DNA of 64,000 nucleotides from Streptomyces aculeolatus (GCF_020400605.1 NZ_JAINRD010000014.1:62001-126000), one strand, 5' to 3'; counted from the first letter of the stretch, positions 41,359-49,928 are shown. Numbers and translations are program-made. Notes: generated from the sequence alone by a model not told the origin.

Positions 41359-42308
41359 ATCCCCCACCCCCGGACGATCTCCGCGACCCGTTCCCGTACC
41401 GGCTCGGGCAGCAGCCTGCCCGGCGGGCGCACGTCGCGGCGGGCCAGGCCCAGGGTGGCCAGGGCCTCCTTGACGACGGAGACGTTGTCGGCGGAGGCGT
41501 CGGCGGCGCGCAGGTCCTCGAAGGGGCGGATCTGCTCCCAGACCCGCATGGCCGCGGGGTAGTCGGCGGCGCGCAGCGCCTCCAGCATCGCGAGCGACAC
41601 CTTGGGCGCGACGTTGACCAGGCCGGAGGTGAAGCCGGTGGCGCCGCAGGCCCAGTAGGCGGGCGCGTACAGCTCGGCGAGCCCGGCGACCCACGCGAAC
41701 CGCTCCGCCCCGGCGTCGCGCGCGAACGCCGCGAAGCGGGCGGCGTCGGGGACGGAGTACTTGACGCCGACGACGTTGGGGCACAGCTCGCCGAGCCGGG
41801 CCAGCCGGGCGCCGTCGAGCCGGTCGCTGCGGATGTACGGCACGACGCCGAGGCCGGGCACGGCCTCGGCGATGGCGCGGTGGTAGTCGACCCAGCCGCT
41901 CTGCGAGACGTACGGGTGCACGGGCTGGTGCACCATCACCATCTCGGCGCCCGCCTCCCGCGCGTGCCGGGCGGCCTCGACTGCGGTGGGCAGGTCGTGG
42001 CCGACGCCGACGATGACGGCGGCCTCGCCGCGGACCTCGGCGACGGTCAGCTCGGTGACGCGGCGGCGCTCGCCGGGGCCGAGGGAGTAGAACTCGCCGG
42101 TGTTGCCGTTGGGGGTGACGGTCCGTACGCCGCCGTCGAGGAGGCGGCGCAGCAGCGCGCGTAAGGCGCCCTCGTCGATGGCGCCGGCCGCGTCGAAGGG
42201 CGTGACGGGGATGGCGACGGCCTCGGCGAGCGCGGGCCTGAGGTGGTCCATGGGGCCGGCCTTCCTGTCGGGGGCGGCGGCTTCGGGCAGCGCCTGGGCC
42301 GCGGTCAT
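41355..42308 (-). CDS. DHDPS/NanA family enzyme, probable 2-keto-3-deoxy-sugar-acid dehydratase or aldolase
   Basis: A 317-residue class I aldolase-fold protein. The Schiff-base lysine is K183 in CPNVVGVKYSVPD. The substrate loop reads VTPNGNTGEFYSLGPGERR, and the catalytic tyrosine strand reads GVVPYIRSDRL, which lacks the usual YNxP. Next to an IlvD/Edd dehydratase, it most likely converts a 2-keto-3-deoxy sugar acid into 2-oxoglutarate semialdehyde by dehydration, or cleaves it. The start ATG 42308 overlaps the GntR stop; the core begins near the second Met (M20). True lysine biosynthesis DapA is unlikely from this context. Confidence 0.88.
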   Translation of the reverse strand: MTAAQALPEAAAPDRKAGPMDHLRPALAEAVAIPVTPFDAAGAIDEGALRALLRRLLDGGVRTVTPNGNTGEFYSLGPGERRRVTELTVAEVRGEAAVIVGVGHDLPTAVEAARHAREAGAEMVMVHQPVHPYVSQSGWVDYHRAIAEAVPGLGVVPYIRSDRLDGARLARLGELCPNVVGVKYSVPDAARFAAFARDAGAERFAWVAGLAELYAPAYWACGATGFTSGLVNVAPKVSLAMLEALRAADYPAAMRVWEQIRPFEDLRAADASADNVSVVKEALATLGLARRDVRPPGRLLPEPVRERVAEIVRGWGI

Positions 42309-42937
42309 GCGGGGAACGCCCGGGCAAGGAACGAGGCGATGTGGTCGTGCAGCGCGGCGCCCGCCGCCTGTGCGTCGCCGGCGGCGGCGAGCCGGAGGAT
42401 CTCCCGGTGCTCGCCGGCCTCCCGCTCCCAGGAGGGGTTGGCGGACCAGGCGACGGTGGAGACCAGCGCGGCCTGGTCGCGGAGGTCGTCGAGCATGCGG
42501 CTGAGCAGCGGGTTGCCGCAGGGCAGGTACAGGGCGCGGTGGAAGTCGCGGTTGGCGAGGCTGCGGTCGGCGGCGTCGGGCGCGGACTCGGCGCGCGTCA
42601 GGGCCTCTTCCGCGGCCTGCAGCGAGGCGTCGAGCGCGACGGTGCGGCGCAGCGCCTCGGGTTCGAGCAGCAGGCGGACGTCGTAGACCTCGCGGGCCAT
42701 GGCGGCGTCCACGGTACGCACGGTGACGCCCTTGTACTGGCTCATCACCACGAGTCCGGAGCCGGCCAGCGTCTTGAGCGCCTCGCGCACGGGGGTCTTG
42801 GAGACCCCGAACTGCGCGGCGAGGTCGGCCTCGACGAGCGGCTGTCCCGGGGTGAGCTTGCCGGTGAGGACGGCGTGCTTGATCGCGTCCTGCACGAACT
42901 GCGTGCGGGAGGGGATCGGGCCTGGAGCGAAGGTCAT
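42305..42937 (-). CDS. GntR family regulator, FadR subfamily
   Basis: A 210-residue repressor-type protein with an N-terminal winged helix: QFVQDAIKHAVLTGKLTPGQ, VEADLAAQFGVSKTPVREAL and KTLAGSGLVVMSQYKGVTVR. The helical FCD domain has YDVRLLLEPEALRRTVALD and the metal-site histidines in NRDFHRALYLPCGN and EHREILRLAAAGD. It is the first gene of the catabolic unit and overlaps the DHDPS-family gene by four bases, so it probably controls this unit and itself. Palindromes lie 30-55 bases upstream of its start. Confidence 0.93.
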   Translation of the reverse strand: MTFAPGPIPSRTQFVQDAIKHAVLTGKLTPGQPLVEADLAAQFGVSKTPVREALKTLAGSGLVVMSQYKGVTVRTVDAAMAREVYDVRLLLEPEALRRTVALDASLQAAEEALTRAESAPDAADRSLANRDFHRALYLPCGNPLLSRMLDDLRDQAALVSTVAWSANPSWEREAGEHREILRLAAAGDAQAAGAALHDHIASFLARAFPA

Positions 42938-42968
42938 GGGTGCCCTTGGATATCTCAGGTATCGCGTC

Positions 42969-42991
42969 TCATATATGACGTACGAAGTACG
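42969..42991. promoter_or_regulatory. Candidate GntR/FadR operator region
   Basis: TCATATATGA (42969-42978) is a perfect ten-base palindrome in a locally AT-rich patch. It is followed directly by CGTAC-GAA-GTACG (42979-42991), a perfect five-base inverted repeat. Both lie 31-54 bases before the gntR start. The rest of the gap to 43130 shows nothing recognisable. Confidence 0.5.
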
Positions 42992-43130
42992 ACGCGCTGA
43001 AAGTAGGGCGGCACGGAGGGTTCGTCAATGGGTGCGGCAGCACGACTTCCGCGCCGCCGCGGGGAGTCGGGCGGCGGACGCGGGTGGCGGCCCGCGGCGT
43101 ACGGGCGTCGGCCCGGACGGCGCGTACGGC

Positions 43131-43733
43131 TCAGGCGGTGCAGCCGGCGCGCAGCAGCGCGGCCTCGGCGAGGCGCCGGGAGACGGTGACGGGGTCGGGC
43201 ACGGCGGAGAGCCCGTAGAGCACGGTGGCGCCCTCGTGGATCAGCAGCAGCTCGTCGGCGAGCAGCCCGGGGTCCGCGGCGCCGGCCCGCTCGCACAGCT
43301 CGCGCAGGTAGCCGCGCAGCCAGTGCTTCTGGTCGGCGATGACCTGGCGCCCGGCGTGCCCGGGGTCGGTCAGCTCGGCGGCGGCGTTGACGAAGCTGCA
43401 CCCGCGCGGGGACTGCCCGCCCATCCAGGTGCCGAGTGCGTCGAAGGTGGCGAGGATCCGGTCGCAGGCGGTGCCGCCGGCGGCGGTGCGCTCGACCTCG
43501 GCGGGCAGCCAGGTGCGCCAGCGCTCGTCGCGCCGGCGCAGGTAGGCGGCGACGAGGGCGTCCTTGGAGCCGTAGCGGTCGTAGATCGTCTTCTTCGTCA
43601 CGCCCGCCCGGCGGGCGATGAGGTCCACGCCGACGGCGGTGATGCCGCGGTTGTAGAAGAGCGTCTCCGCGGCGTCCAGGATCTTCCGCGCCGCGGGCGT
43701 GAGCCGCGGCTGCACCGCTGTCTGTGCCGCCAT
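43131..43733 (-). CDS. TetR/AcrR family repressor
   Basis: A 200-residue protein with a TetR helix-turn-helix: ILDAAETLFYNRGITAVGVD, LIARRAGVTKKTIYDRYGSK and DALVAAYLRRRDERW. The C-terminal ligand domain contains SPRGCSFVNAAAELTDPGH, a segment common in this subgroup. It is divergent from an EamA exporter gene, with a perfect 16-base palindrome and a second partial site between them. The simplest reading is that it represses both genes until an effector, possibly the exported compound, binds. It starts at ATG 43733. Confidence 0.93.
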   Translation of the reverse strand: MAAQTAVQPRLTPAARKILDAAETLFYNRGITAVGVDLIARRAGVTKKTIYDRYGSKDALVAAYLRRRDERWRTWLPAEVERTAAGGTACDRILATFDALGTWMGGQSPRGCSFVNAAAELTDPGHAGRQVIADQKHWLRGYLRELCERAGAADPGLLADELLLIHEGATVLYGLSAVPDPVTVSRRLAEAALLRAGCTA

Positions 43734-43755
43734 CTGCGACCACCTCCGCCGCCGA

Positions 43756-43807
43756 GTATACCGACCTGTTTAGTACACTGGCCAAAGCGAGTAAACCGAT
43801 CGGTTTA
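43756..43807. promoter_or_regulatory. TetR operators and divergent promoters
   Basis: TAAACCGA-TCGGTTTA (43792-43807) is a perfect 16-base palindrome 15 bases before the exporter start. A diverged second copy with ACCGA and TGTTTA halves lies at about 43760-43773. A perfect minus-strand -10 hexamer TATACT (complement of 43756-43761) would serve tetR, and TACACT (43774-43779) is a possible plus-strand -10. The exporter RBS AAGGAGG is at 43811-43817. Confidence 0.72.
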
Positions 43808-43822
43808 ATCAAGGAGGTCAGC

Positions 43823-44779
43823 ATGGGTGTCACGGCCATATCTGCCGGTCTCGTCGCCTTCTGGAGCTCCGGCTTCATCGGCGCCGAGCTGGGCACCCGC
43901 GAGGCCGCCGCCGACACCCTGCTCATGTGGCGCTTCCTCGCCGCGGCGGCGCTCTTCTGCGGCGGCTGGCTGCTGCTGCGCCGCCGCCGGCTCCCGCGCC
44001 GGGCGCTGGGCGAGCAGGCCGTGATCGGCGCCCTGTCCCAGGGCGGCTACCTGGGCGCCATCGTCTGGGCCGTGGGCCTCGGCGTCCCCGCGGGCAGCGC
44101 GGCGCTGATCGCCGCGCTCCAGCCGCTGGCCGCCGGCGCGCTGGCCGGGCCCCTGCTCGGCGAGACGGTGAGCCGGCGGCAGTGGGCGGGTCTTGCGGTG
44201 GGGCTCGCGGGCGTGGCGCTCGTCGTACGGGACGACCTCGGCGGCACCGGCGCGGCACCGCCGTGGGCCTACGCGCTGCCCTTCGCCGGCATGGCCGCGC
44301 TGCTCGGCGCCAGCTTCCTGGAGCGCCGGGCCCGCTCGCCGCTGCCGCCCGCCGACGCGCTGCCCGTGCACGTGCTGGTGAGCGCCGTGCTCTTCGGCGC
44401 CGTCGCGCTGGCCGGCGGCCGGGGCGCGCCGCCCGCGGGCGGCGGCTTCTGGCTGGCGGTGGCGTGGGTGGTGGTGCTGTCCACGGCCGGCGGCTACGGC
44501 TTCTACTGGCTGAGCCTGCGCCGCAGCGGCGTCACCGCGACCAGCGCGCTGATGTACCTGACGCCGCCGGTCACGGCGCTGTGGGCGTACGTGATGTTCG
44601 GCGAGGCACCCGGCCTCCTGGCGGTCGCGGGCATGGCCGTCGCGGCGGCCGGGGTGGCGGCGGCGACCCTGCGCACGGGGGCCGCGCGGCGGCCGGCCGG
44701 CGACCCGGGACGTACCGGCTCCGGGAAGGTCCTCGTCCGGCGGACACGGGAGGAACCGCGGACCGGGGCCGTTCGTTAG
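43823..44779 (+). CDS. EamA/DMT family transporter
   Basis: A 318-residue membrane protein with about ten helices in two EamA repeats. The first repeat starts GVTAISAGLVAFWSSGFIGA and contains MWRFLAAAALFCGGW. The second contains LVSAVLFGAVALAGGRG, STAGGYGFYWLSLRRSGVTA and ALMYLTPPVTALWAYVMFGE. The GE motif before the last helices is typical of drug/metabolite exporters. I chose ATG 43823 because AAGGAGG lies six bases upstream; the frame's earlier ATG at 43724 would run through the operator. The last 45 residues are a charged tail. Substrate unknown; control by the divergent TetR is likely. Confidence 0.92.
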   Translation: MGVTAISAGLVAFWSSGFIGAELGTREAAADTLLMWRFLAAAALFCGGWLLLRRRRLPRRALGEQAVIGALSQGGYLGAIVWAVGLGVPAGSAALIAALQPLAAGALAGPLLGETVSRRQWAGLAVGLAGVALVVRDDLGGTGAAPPWAYALPFAGMAALLGASFLERRARSPLPPADALPVHVLVSAVLFGAVALAGGRGAPPAGGGFWLAVAWVVVLSTAGGYGFYWLSLRRSGVTATSALMYLTPPVTALWAYVMFGEAPGLLAVAGMAVAAAGVAAATLRTGAARRPAGDPGRTGSGKVLVRRTREEPRTGAVR

Positions 44780-44786
44780 CCCGTGC

Positions 44787-46178
44787 ATGACTGCGATGAC
44801 CCCTGGCTCGAACCTACCGCTCAGCGCCGCCCGGGTGGCCGTGGACGTCACCGCGCCGGTGCGGCTCGACGTCTCGGGCCTCCTGCTCACCGCCGCCGGC
44901 AAGGTGCGCTCCGACGACGACTTCGTCTTCTACAACCAGCCCTCGGGCCCCGGAGTGACGCACCAGTCGGCGGGCGCCGGCGACAGCATCACGGTGGACA
45001 CCGCAGGCGTGCCCGCGGACATCGAGAAGATCGTGGTCACCGCCAGCCTCGACAGCGGCACGTTCTCCGGCACCGAGCCGACGGCGACGGTGCGGGACGC
45101 GGCCAGCGGCGCGGTCGTCGCCACGTTCACGCCGCCGCAGCTGTCGAGCGAGACGGCGCTCGTGGTCGTGGAGGTCTACCGGCGCAACGGCACGTGGAAG
45201 GTGCGCGCCGTGGGCCAGGGCTACTCGAACGGGCTCGCCGGCATCGCCACGGACTTCGGCGTCAGCGTCGACGAGCCGGCGCCCGCACCCGCCCAGGCCG
45301 CGCCCGCCGCACCCCCGCCGCCGCCTGCCCCGGCCGCCCCGCAGGCTCCGGCCGCGCCCCAGGCCCCGCAGGCGCCCGCCGCCCCGGTGCCGCCCGCCGC
45401 CCCCATGCCGCCGGCCGCGCCGGTGCCCGGCTCCATGCCGCCGCCCCCGGGCCAGTGGGGCGCCCCCGCCGCCCCGCCCGCCGCTCCCCCGGCGCCCGGC
45501 GCGCCCGCCCCCGGCGGCTTCGGCCCGCCCCCGGCCGCCGCCCCGCAGCAGCCGGGCCAGCCGCCGGCCGCGGCCGGGCAGCCCGGGAAGGTCAACCTCG
45601 ACAAGGGCCGCGTCAACCTCCAGAAGAACCAGACGGTCTCCCTGGTCAAGGGCGGCCGGCCGCTGATGAGCACGGTGAAGATGGGCCTGGGCTGGGAGCC
45701 CGCCTACGGCGGTGGCAGGCGCCGCGCCAAGTCCATCGACCTGGACGCCTCCGTCATCGCGTACGGCCCCCAGCGCAACAAGATCGACAACTGCTTCTTC
45801 GGGAAGCTCCAGATCCTGAACGGCGCCATCCAGCACTCCGGCGACAACCTCACCGGCGAGGGCGCCGGCGACGACGAGGTCATCACCGTCCACCTCGGCG
45901 GCCTGCCCCCGGAGGTCACGGGCCTGGTCTTCACGGTCAACTCCTTCTCCGGGCAGAAGTTCACCGACGTCGCCAAGGCGTACTGCCGCCTGCTGGACGG
46001 GCAGACCGGCGAGGAGCTGGTCCGCTTCGACCTCACCGGGTCCGAGCCTCGCACGGGCGTTCTCATGGCGAAATTCATCAAGCAGTTCAGCGGCGAGTGG
46101 GAGATGACCGCCCTCGGCGAGTACGTCGACTCGCGCACCGTGAAGGGCATGGTCAAGCCGGCCGCGGCGGCCCTCTAG
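44787..46178 (+). CDS. TerD family protein with two TerD-like domains
   Basis: A 463-residue protein. Residues ~1-165 form a TerD-like beta-sandwich: LDVSGLLLTAAGKVRSDDDF then VFYNQPSGPGVTHQSAGAGD, with the Asp-rich calcium site and a FGVSVDEP end. A ~100-residue Pro/Ala linker follows. Residues ~268-463 are a second domain, with VNLQKNQTVSLVKGG, KSIDLDASVIAYG, LTGEGAGDDEVITVHLGGLP and FTVNSFSGQKFTDVAKAYCR. TerD proteins bind Ca2+ and belong to tellurite/stress-associated systems; no other ter genes are here. It begins eight bases after the EamA gene with no obvious RBS. ATG 44796 is an alternative start. Confidence 0.88.
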   Translation: MTAMTPGSNLPLSAARVAVDVTAPVRLDVSGLLLTAAGKVRSDDDFVFYNQPSGPGVTHQSAGAGDSITVDTAGVPADIEKIVVTASLDSGTFSGTEPTATVRDAASGAVVATFTPPQLSSETALVVVEVYRRNGTWKVRAVGQGYSNGLAGIATDFGVSVDEPAPAPAQAAPAAPPPPPAPAAPQAPAAPQAPQAPAAPVPPAAPMPPAAPVPGSMPPPPGQWGAPAAPPAAPPAPGAPAPGGFGPPPAAAPQQPGQPPAAAGQPGKVNLDKGRVNLQKNQTVSLVKGGRPLMSTVKMGLGWEPAYGGGRRRAKSIDLDASVIAYGPQRNKIDNCFFGKLQILNGAIQHSGDNLTGEGAGDDEVITVHLGGLPPEVTGLVFTVNSFSGQKFTDVAKAYCRLLDGQTGEELVRFDLTGSEPRTGVLMAKFIKQFSGEWEMTALGEYVDSRTVKGMVKPAAAAL

Positions 46179-46194
46179 CCCGTACGGCACGCAG

Positions 46195-46232
46195 GCGGCG
46201 GGGCCCGGTCCGCGACCGTGCCCCGCCGCTTT
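46195..46232 (+). terminator. Terminator after the TerD gene
   Basis: GCGGCGGGGC (46195-46204) pairs with GCCCCGCCGC (46220-46229), and the stem is followed by TTT. It lies between the convergent terD-like and DUF1080 genes and could act on both strands. Confidence 0.68.
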
Positions 46233-46248
46233 CACGTGCGCCCTCCGG

Positions 46249-47289
46249 CTACGCCAGGTCGCGCACCCGGATGTTGCGGAACTCCACGACCGACTGCGTG
46301 TCGTGGTTCTGCAGCCCGATGTAGCCCTCGGCGAACTGCCGGCCGCTGGTGCCCGGGTCGTCCGGGCGGCCCGGGAAGGGCAGGCCGGGCTTGTTCTCGA
46401 ACTCGTTGATGACCTCGCCGTTCCGGATCACCGTGTACTGCTGCCCGACCACCCGGATCTCCAGGTCGTTCCACACGCCCTTCTCCGTGGGCTTCGCGGC
46501 GGCCAGGTCGAGGTCGGCGAAACCGTAGACCGAGCCGGTCTTGCGCGGGTCGTTGCCGGAGGTCTCGGCCGAGTCGTTGATCTGGATCTCGTGCCCGCAG
46601 TTGACGGACACCCACGCCGGGTCGTTGGTCCGGCACTCCGGGTTGGCCGCCGGGTCGACGCCCGGGAAGCGGACGAAGACGCCGCTGTTGGAGCGGCCGT
46701 CGTCCGCCCGCTCGTCGCGGAACTGCAGCCGCAGCGAGAAGTCGCCGAACTCCTCCTTCTCGTACCAGAGCAGCCCGAGCCCGCCGCCCGCCGGCTCCGG
46801 CCCTGTGGCCATCGAGCCGTCGTCGTTCAGGTCGAAGCCGCGCCCGCCGACGTAGCCCCAGTCGTCGAAGGACTCCTGGCTGCCGTCGAAGATCACGTCG
46901 TACGGCGCGGGCCCGTGCTTCCCGCCGATGCCGGACTGCGCCGCGGTCACGACCAGCCGGGCGTACTCCCCCGGGCCGATCACGTCGGCGCGCAGCAGGG
47001 AGCCCGACACCTTGGCGGTGTGGGCCGTGAACGCGCCCCGGCTCTGCCAGGCTCGCTCGTCGTCGATGAGGTCGTTGACCGTGCAGCCGCCGCCGGCCGC
47101 GCGGTTGGGCACGCCACTGTCGTCGTCCAGGAAGCGGACGGTGGGGCGGGCGTCGGGGGCCGCGCAGGTGGTGTCGCCGGCGGCGGTCGCGGACTCCCCG
47201 GCCGCGGTCGCGGTCGGGGCGAGCAGTCCGCCGGCGAGGGTGGCTGCGGCCAGGGCGGTGCCGGCGAGCGGAAGGCTCGTACGACGCAT
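46249..47289 (-). CDS. Secreted DUF1080 (3-keto-glycoside hydrolase-like) protein
   Basis: A 346-residue protein with a Sec signal peptide (about 1-30, ending ATATAAG). The DUF1080 domain occupies roughly residues 130-346: FDGSQESFDDWGYVGGRGFD, LGLLWYEKEEFGDFSLRLQF, SNSGVFVRFPG, CGHEIQINDS, and the end GYIGLQNHDTQSVVEFRNIR. Members have been reported to hydrolyse or eliminate 3-keto-disaccharides. The N-terminal ~100 residues are specific to this protein. It lies downstream of the PQQ-type sugar dehydrogenase gene on the same strand (185-base gap containing a CCGGAGCCGG/CCGGCTCCGG stem at 47371-47401). The pair suggests extracellular sugar oxidation followed by cleavage. Confidence 0.85.
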   Translation of the reverse strand: MRRTSLPLAGTALAAATLAGGLLAPTATAAGESATAAGDTTCAAPDARPTVRFLDDDSGVPNRAAGGGCTVNDLIDDERAWQSRGAFTAHTAKVSGSLLRADVIGPGEYARLVVTAAQSGIGGKHGPAPYDVIFDGSQESFDDWGYVGGRGFDLNDDGSMATGPEPAGGGLGLLWYEKEEFGDFSLRLQFRDERADDGRSNSGVFVRFPGVDPAANPECRTNDPAWVSVNCGHEIQINDSAETSGNDPRKTGSVYGFADLDLAAAKPTEKGVWNDLEIRVVGQQYTVIRNGEVINEFENKPGLPFPGRPDDPGTSGRQFAEGYIGLQNHDTQSVVEFRNIRVRDLA

Positions 47290-47474
47290 GGTGTGGCTCC
47301 TCGGGTGGTGTCGTCGGGCATACGGGTCAAGGGGCCGTGGGGGGATGCGGTGCTACGGCGCGGAAGGTGCCCGGAGCCGGCCGGTGCGGTCCCGGCTCCG
47401 GGCGCGCCGCGCCGCCGCTGCCGGCCGGCGCTCCCCTCGGGGCGCCGGCGGCAGTGCGGTGGCGGCGTGCGGGC

Positions 47475-49928
47475 TCAGCCGCTGCCGAGGTGGAAGCTGT
47501 CCAGCTTGAACTCCCCTCCGGTGAACACCAGGTACAGCGACGTCGTCCCCGCGGGAGCGTCGGTCACCTCGGCGCCCACCTCGCTCCAGCCGCTCGCGCC
47601 GCCCACCGGGGCGGTGGCGAGCACCGGCCCGTCGGGCGCGCCCGCGCGCAGTTCCACGGCGCCGTCGGCGCTGCCGGCGGCGTCGACGCGGGCGGTCAGG
47701 CGGGTGAGGCCGTCGAGCACGTACGGCTCGAAGGCGATCCACTCGCCGCCGCCGCCGGTGACGGCCCGGCCGCCCTCGGCGCCGCTCGCGGAGCCTGCCG
47801 CGGCGCCCTCCGCGGTGTCGAAGTGCTCGGCCTGGCGGTGCGCGGGCTGGAGCTTGTGCTCGGCGCTGGTGTTCAGCGCGGGCACGCCGGCCGTGGCGCC
47901 GCCGCCGTCGGTGTAGCGGGCGCGGATGAGGCCGAAGAGGTTGGCGTTGTCGTCGTGCCGGTCCTCCTCGAAGGTCTCGATGGTGCCGGTGCAGCCCTCC
48001 TCGAAGGTCATCGGGTGGCCGTGGGTGTCGTGGCCGAGCGCGTAGTCGACGCGCACCCGGGAGCAGTCGATCTCGCCGTCCTCCGCGTCGGTGACGGCCA
48101 CCTCGAACGGGATGGCGTCGCCGTACTCGAAGACCGTGCCGTCCGCCGGCAGCGTCAGCTCCACCTCCGGCGGGGTGTTGCCGACGACGACGCGCACGGC
48201 GGAGGTGCCGGTGTTGCCGTCCGGGTCGGTGACGGTGAGGACGGCGGAGTACTGGCCGTCCTTGCCGTAGTTGTGCGTCGGGTTCTGCTTGCCGGAGGTC
48301 TTGCCGTCACCGAAGTCCCAGCGGTAGCTGAGCTGTTCGCTGTCCTGGTCGGCGGTGCCGGCCGAGGAGAACGCGACCTTCAGCGGCGCGTGCCCGGTGG
48401 TCGCGTCGGAGGAGGCGACGGGCACGGGGGCGAAGCCCTGGGCGGCGCTCTGGATGCGGTACAGGGCCGAGTTCTGGTCGCCGTTGAAGAAGCCGGTGCC
48501 GTAGTCGAGGAAGTACAGCGCGCCGTCGGGGCCGAACTCCATGTCCATGATCTTGCTGCCGGACGAGAAGTCCTCGATGGCGCCGACGCCGCCGTCCTCG
48601 TTCACGCCGATGGTCTTGATCCACTCGCGGCCCTGCTCGCCGGCGAAGAACAGCTCGTCGTAGCGCTCGGGGAGCTGGAGCCGGGAGTCGAGGTCCGGGT
48701 CGTGGCGGAAGACCGGGCCGGCCATCGGGGACTCCGAGCCGCTGCCGAACTCCGGTACGGAGTCGCCGTCGTAGGCGATCCAGGCGGACTGGGCCGGGGG
48801 CAGTTCGGTCAGGCCGGTGTTGCGCGGCGACTCGTTGCGCGGCGCCGCGCAGTCGAACGCCTCGCCGGACGCGCCGGTGGCGAAGTCGTAGTCGATGTAG
48901 GCGTCGTTCGCGCCGTGGCAGTACGGCCAGCCGAAGTTGCCGGCCTCGGTGATCCGGTTGAACTCGACCTGGCCGCCGGGGCCGCGCGCCGGGTCGGCCG
49001 CGCCGGAGTCGGGGCCGTAGTCGCCGACGTAGACGGTGTCGGTCGCCTTGTCGACACTCATCCGGAACGGGTTGCGGAAGCCCATGGCGTAGATCTCGGG
49101 CCTGGTCTTCTCCGTGCCGGGCGCGAAGAGGTTGCCGTCCGGGACGGTGTACGAGCCGTCGGCGGGGTCGACCTTGATGCGCAGGATCTTGCCGCGCAGG
49201 TCGTCGGTGCTGCCCGCGGAGCGCTGCCCGTCGAAGGACGGGTTGCGGGTCTCGCGCTCGTCGATGGGCGTGTAGCCGTCGGAGGAGAAGGGGTCGGTGT
49301 CGTCGCCGGTCGACAGCAGCAGGTTGCCCTCGCTGTCGAAGGCGATGTCGCCGCCGTTGTGGCAGCACCGGCCGCGGTCGGTGCCGACTTCCAGCACGGT
49401 CTGCTCGCTGCCGAGGTCGAGGGTGCCGTCCTGGTTCAGGGTGAAGCGCGAGAGGCGGTTGACGCCCTCGTACGCCTCGAAGTCGGCGGGCTCGCCGTCG
49501 CTGGGCGCGATGCCGTGCGGGGTGTCCATGACGGGCGCGTAGTAGAGGTAGACGGCGCGGTTGTCCTCGAAGTCCGGGTCCACGCCGACGCCTTGGAGGC
49601 CGTCCTCGTCGTGCGGGTAGACGGGCAGTTGGGCGGCGACGCGGGTGCCGCCCGCGGCGCCGGTGTGCCAGAGGGTGCCGTCGCGCGAGGTGTGCAGCAC
49701 GGCGCCGTCGGGGAGCACGGCGAGCGCCATCGGCTCGCCGACCTGGTCGACGCCCTTGGCGAGGGTGACCTGTTGCAGGTCGGGGGCGGCGGGGCCGTCC
49801 TGGGCCGCCGGCGGTGGTTCGTGTGCGGCGCCGGCGGCGGCCATGCCGGGGGCGAGGCCGCTGCCGAGGAGCAGGGCTCCCGCGAAAGCCGCCAGCGCGG
49901 TGCGGAGTCTCGGTCGTGTCCTGTTCAC
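47475..49928 (-). CDS. Secreted PQQ-dependent sugar dehydrogenase-like protein with PKD and CBM6-like domains
   Basis: An 817-residue protein with a signal peptide (about 1-33). Residues ~45-500 form a six-bladed propeller of the soluble glucose-dehydrogenase type: DEDGLQGVGVDPDFEDNRAV, CCHNGGDIAFDSEGNLLLS, AMGFRNPFRMSVDKATDTVY, AGNFGWPYCHG and EFGPDGALYFLDYGTGFFNG. A PKD domain follows (YRWDFGDGKTSGKQNPTHNY). The end (YLVFTGGEFKLDSFHLG) looks like a CBM6 carbohydrate-binding module. Such multidomain proteins act on polysaccharides or oligosaccharides outside the cell; the substrate is unknown. I chose GTG 49928 because GGGAGGAC lies just upstream on the minus strand. It precedes the DUF1080 gene. 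Confidence 0.88.
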   Translation of the reverse strand: MNRTRPRLRTALAAFAGALLLGSGLAPGMAAAGAAHEPPPAAQDGPAAPDLQQVTLAKGVDQVGEPMALAVLPDGAVLHTSRDGTLWHTGAAGGTRVAAQLPVYPHDEDGLQGVGVDPDFEDNRAVYLYYAPVMDTPHGIAPSDGEPADFEAYEGVNRLSRFTLNQDGTLDLGSEQTVLEVGTDRGRCCHNGGDIAFDSEGNLLLSTGDDTDPFSSDGYTPIDERETRNPSFDGQRSAGSTDDLRGKILRIKVDPADGSYTVPDGNLFAPGTEKTRPEIYAMGFRNPFRMSVDKATDTVYVGDYGPDSGAADPARGPGGQVEFNRITEAGNFGWPYCHGANDAYIDYDFATGASGEAFDCAAPRNESPRNTGLTELPPAQSAWIAYDGDSVPEFGSGSESPMAGPVFRHDPDLDSRLQLPERYDELFFAGEQGREWIKTIGVNEDGGVGAIEDFSSGSKIMDMEFGPDGALYFLDYGTGFFNGDQNSALYRIQSAAQGFAPVPVASSDATTGHAPLKVAFSSAGTADQDSEQLSYRWDFGDGKTSGKQNPTHNYGKDGQYSAVLTVTDPDGNTGTSAVRVVVGNTPPEVELTLPADGTVFEYGDAIPFEVAVTDAEDGEIDCSRVRVDYALGHDTHGHPMTFEEGCTGTIETFEEDRHDDNANLFGLIRARYTDGGGATAGVPALNTSAEHKLQPAHRQAEHFDTAEGAAAGSASGAEGGRAVTGGGGEWIAFEPYVLDGLTRLTARVDAAGSADGAVELRAGAPDGPVLATAPVGGASGWSEVGAEVTDAPAGTTSLYLVFTGGEFKLDSFHLGSG

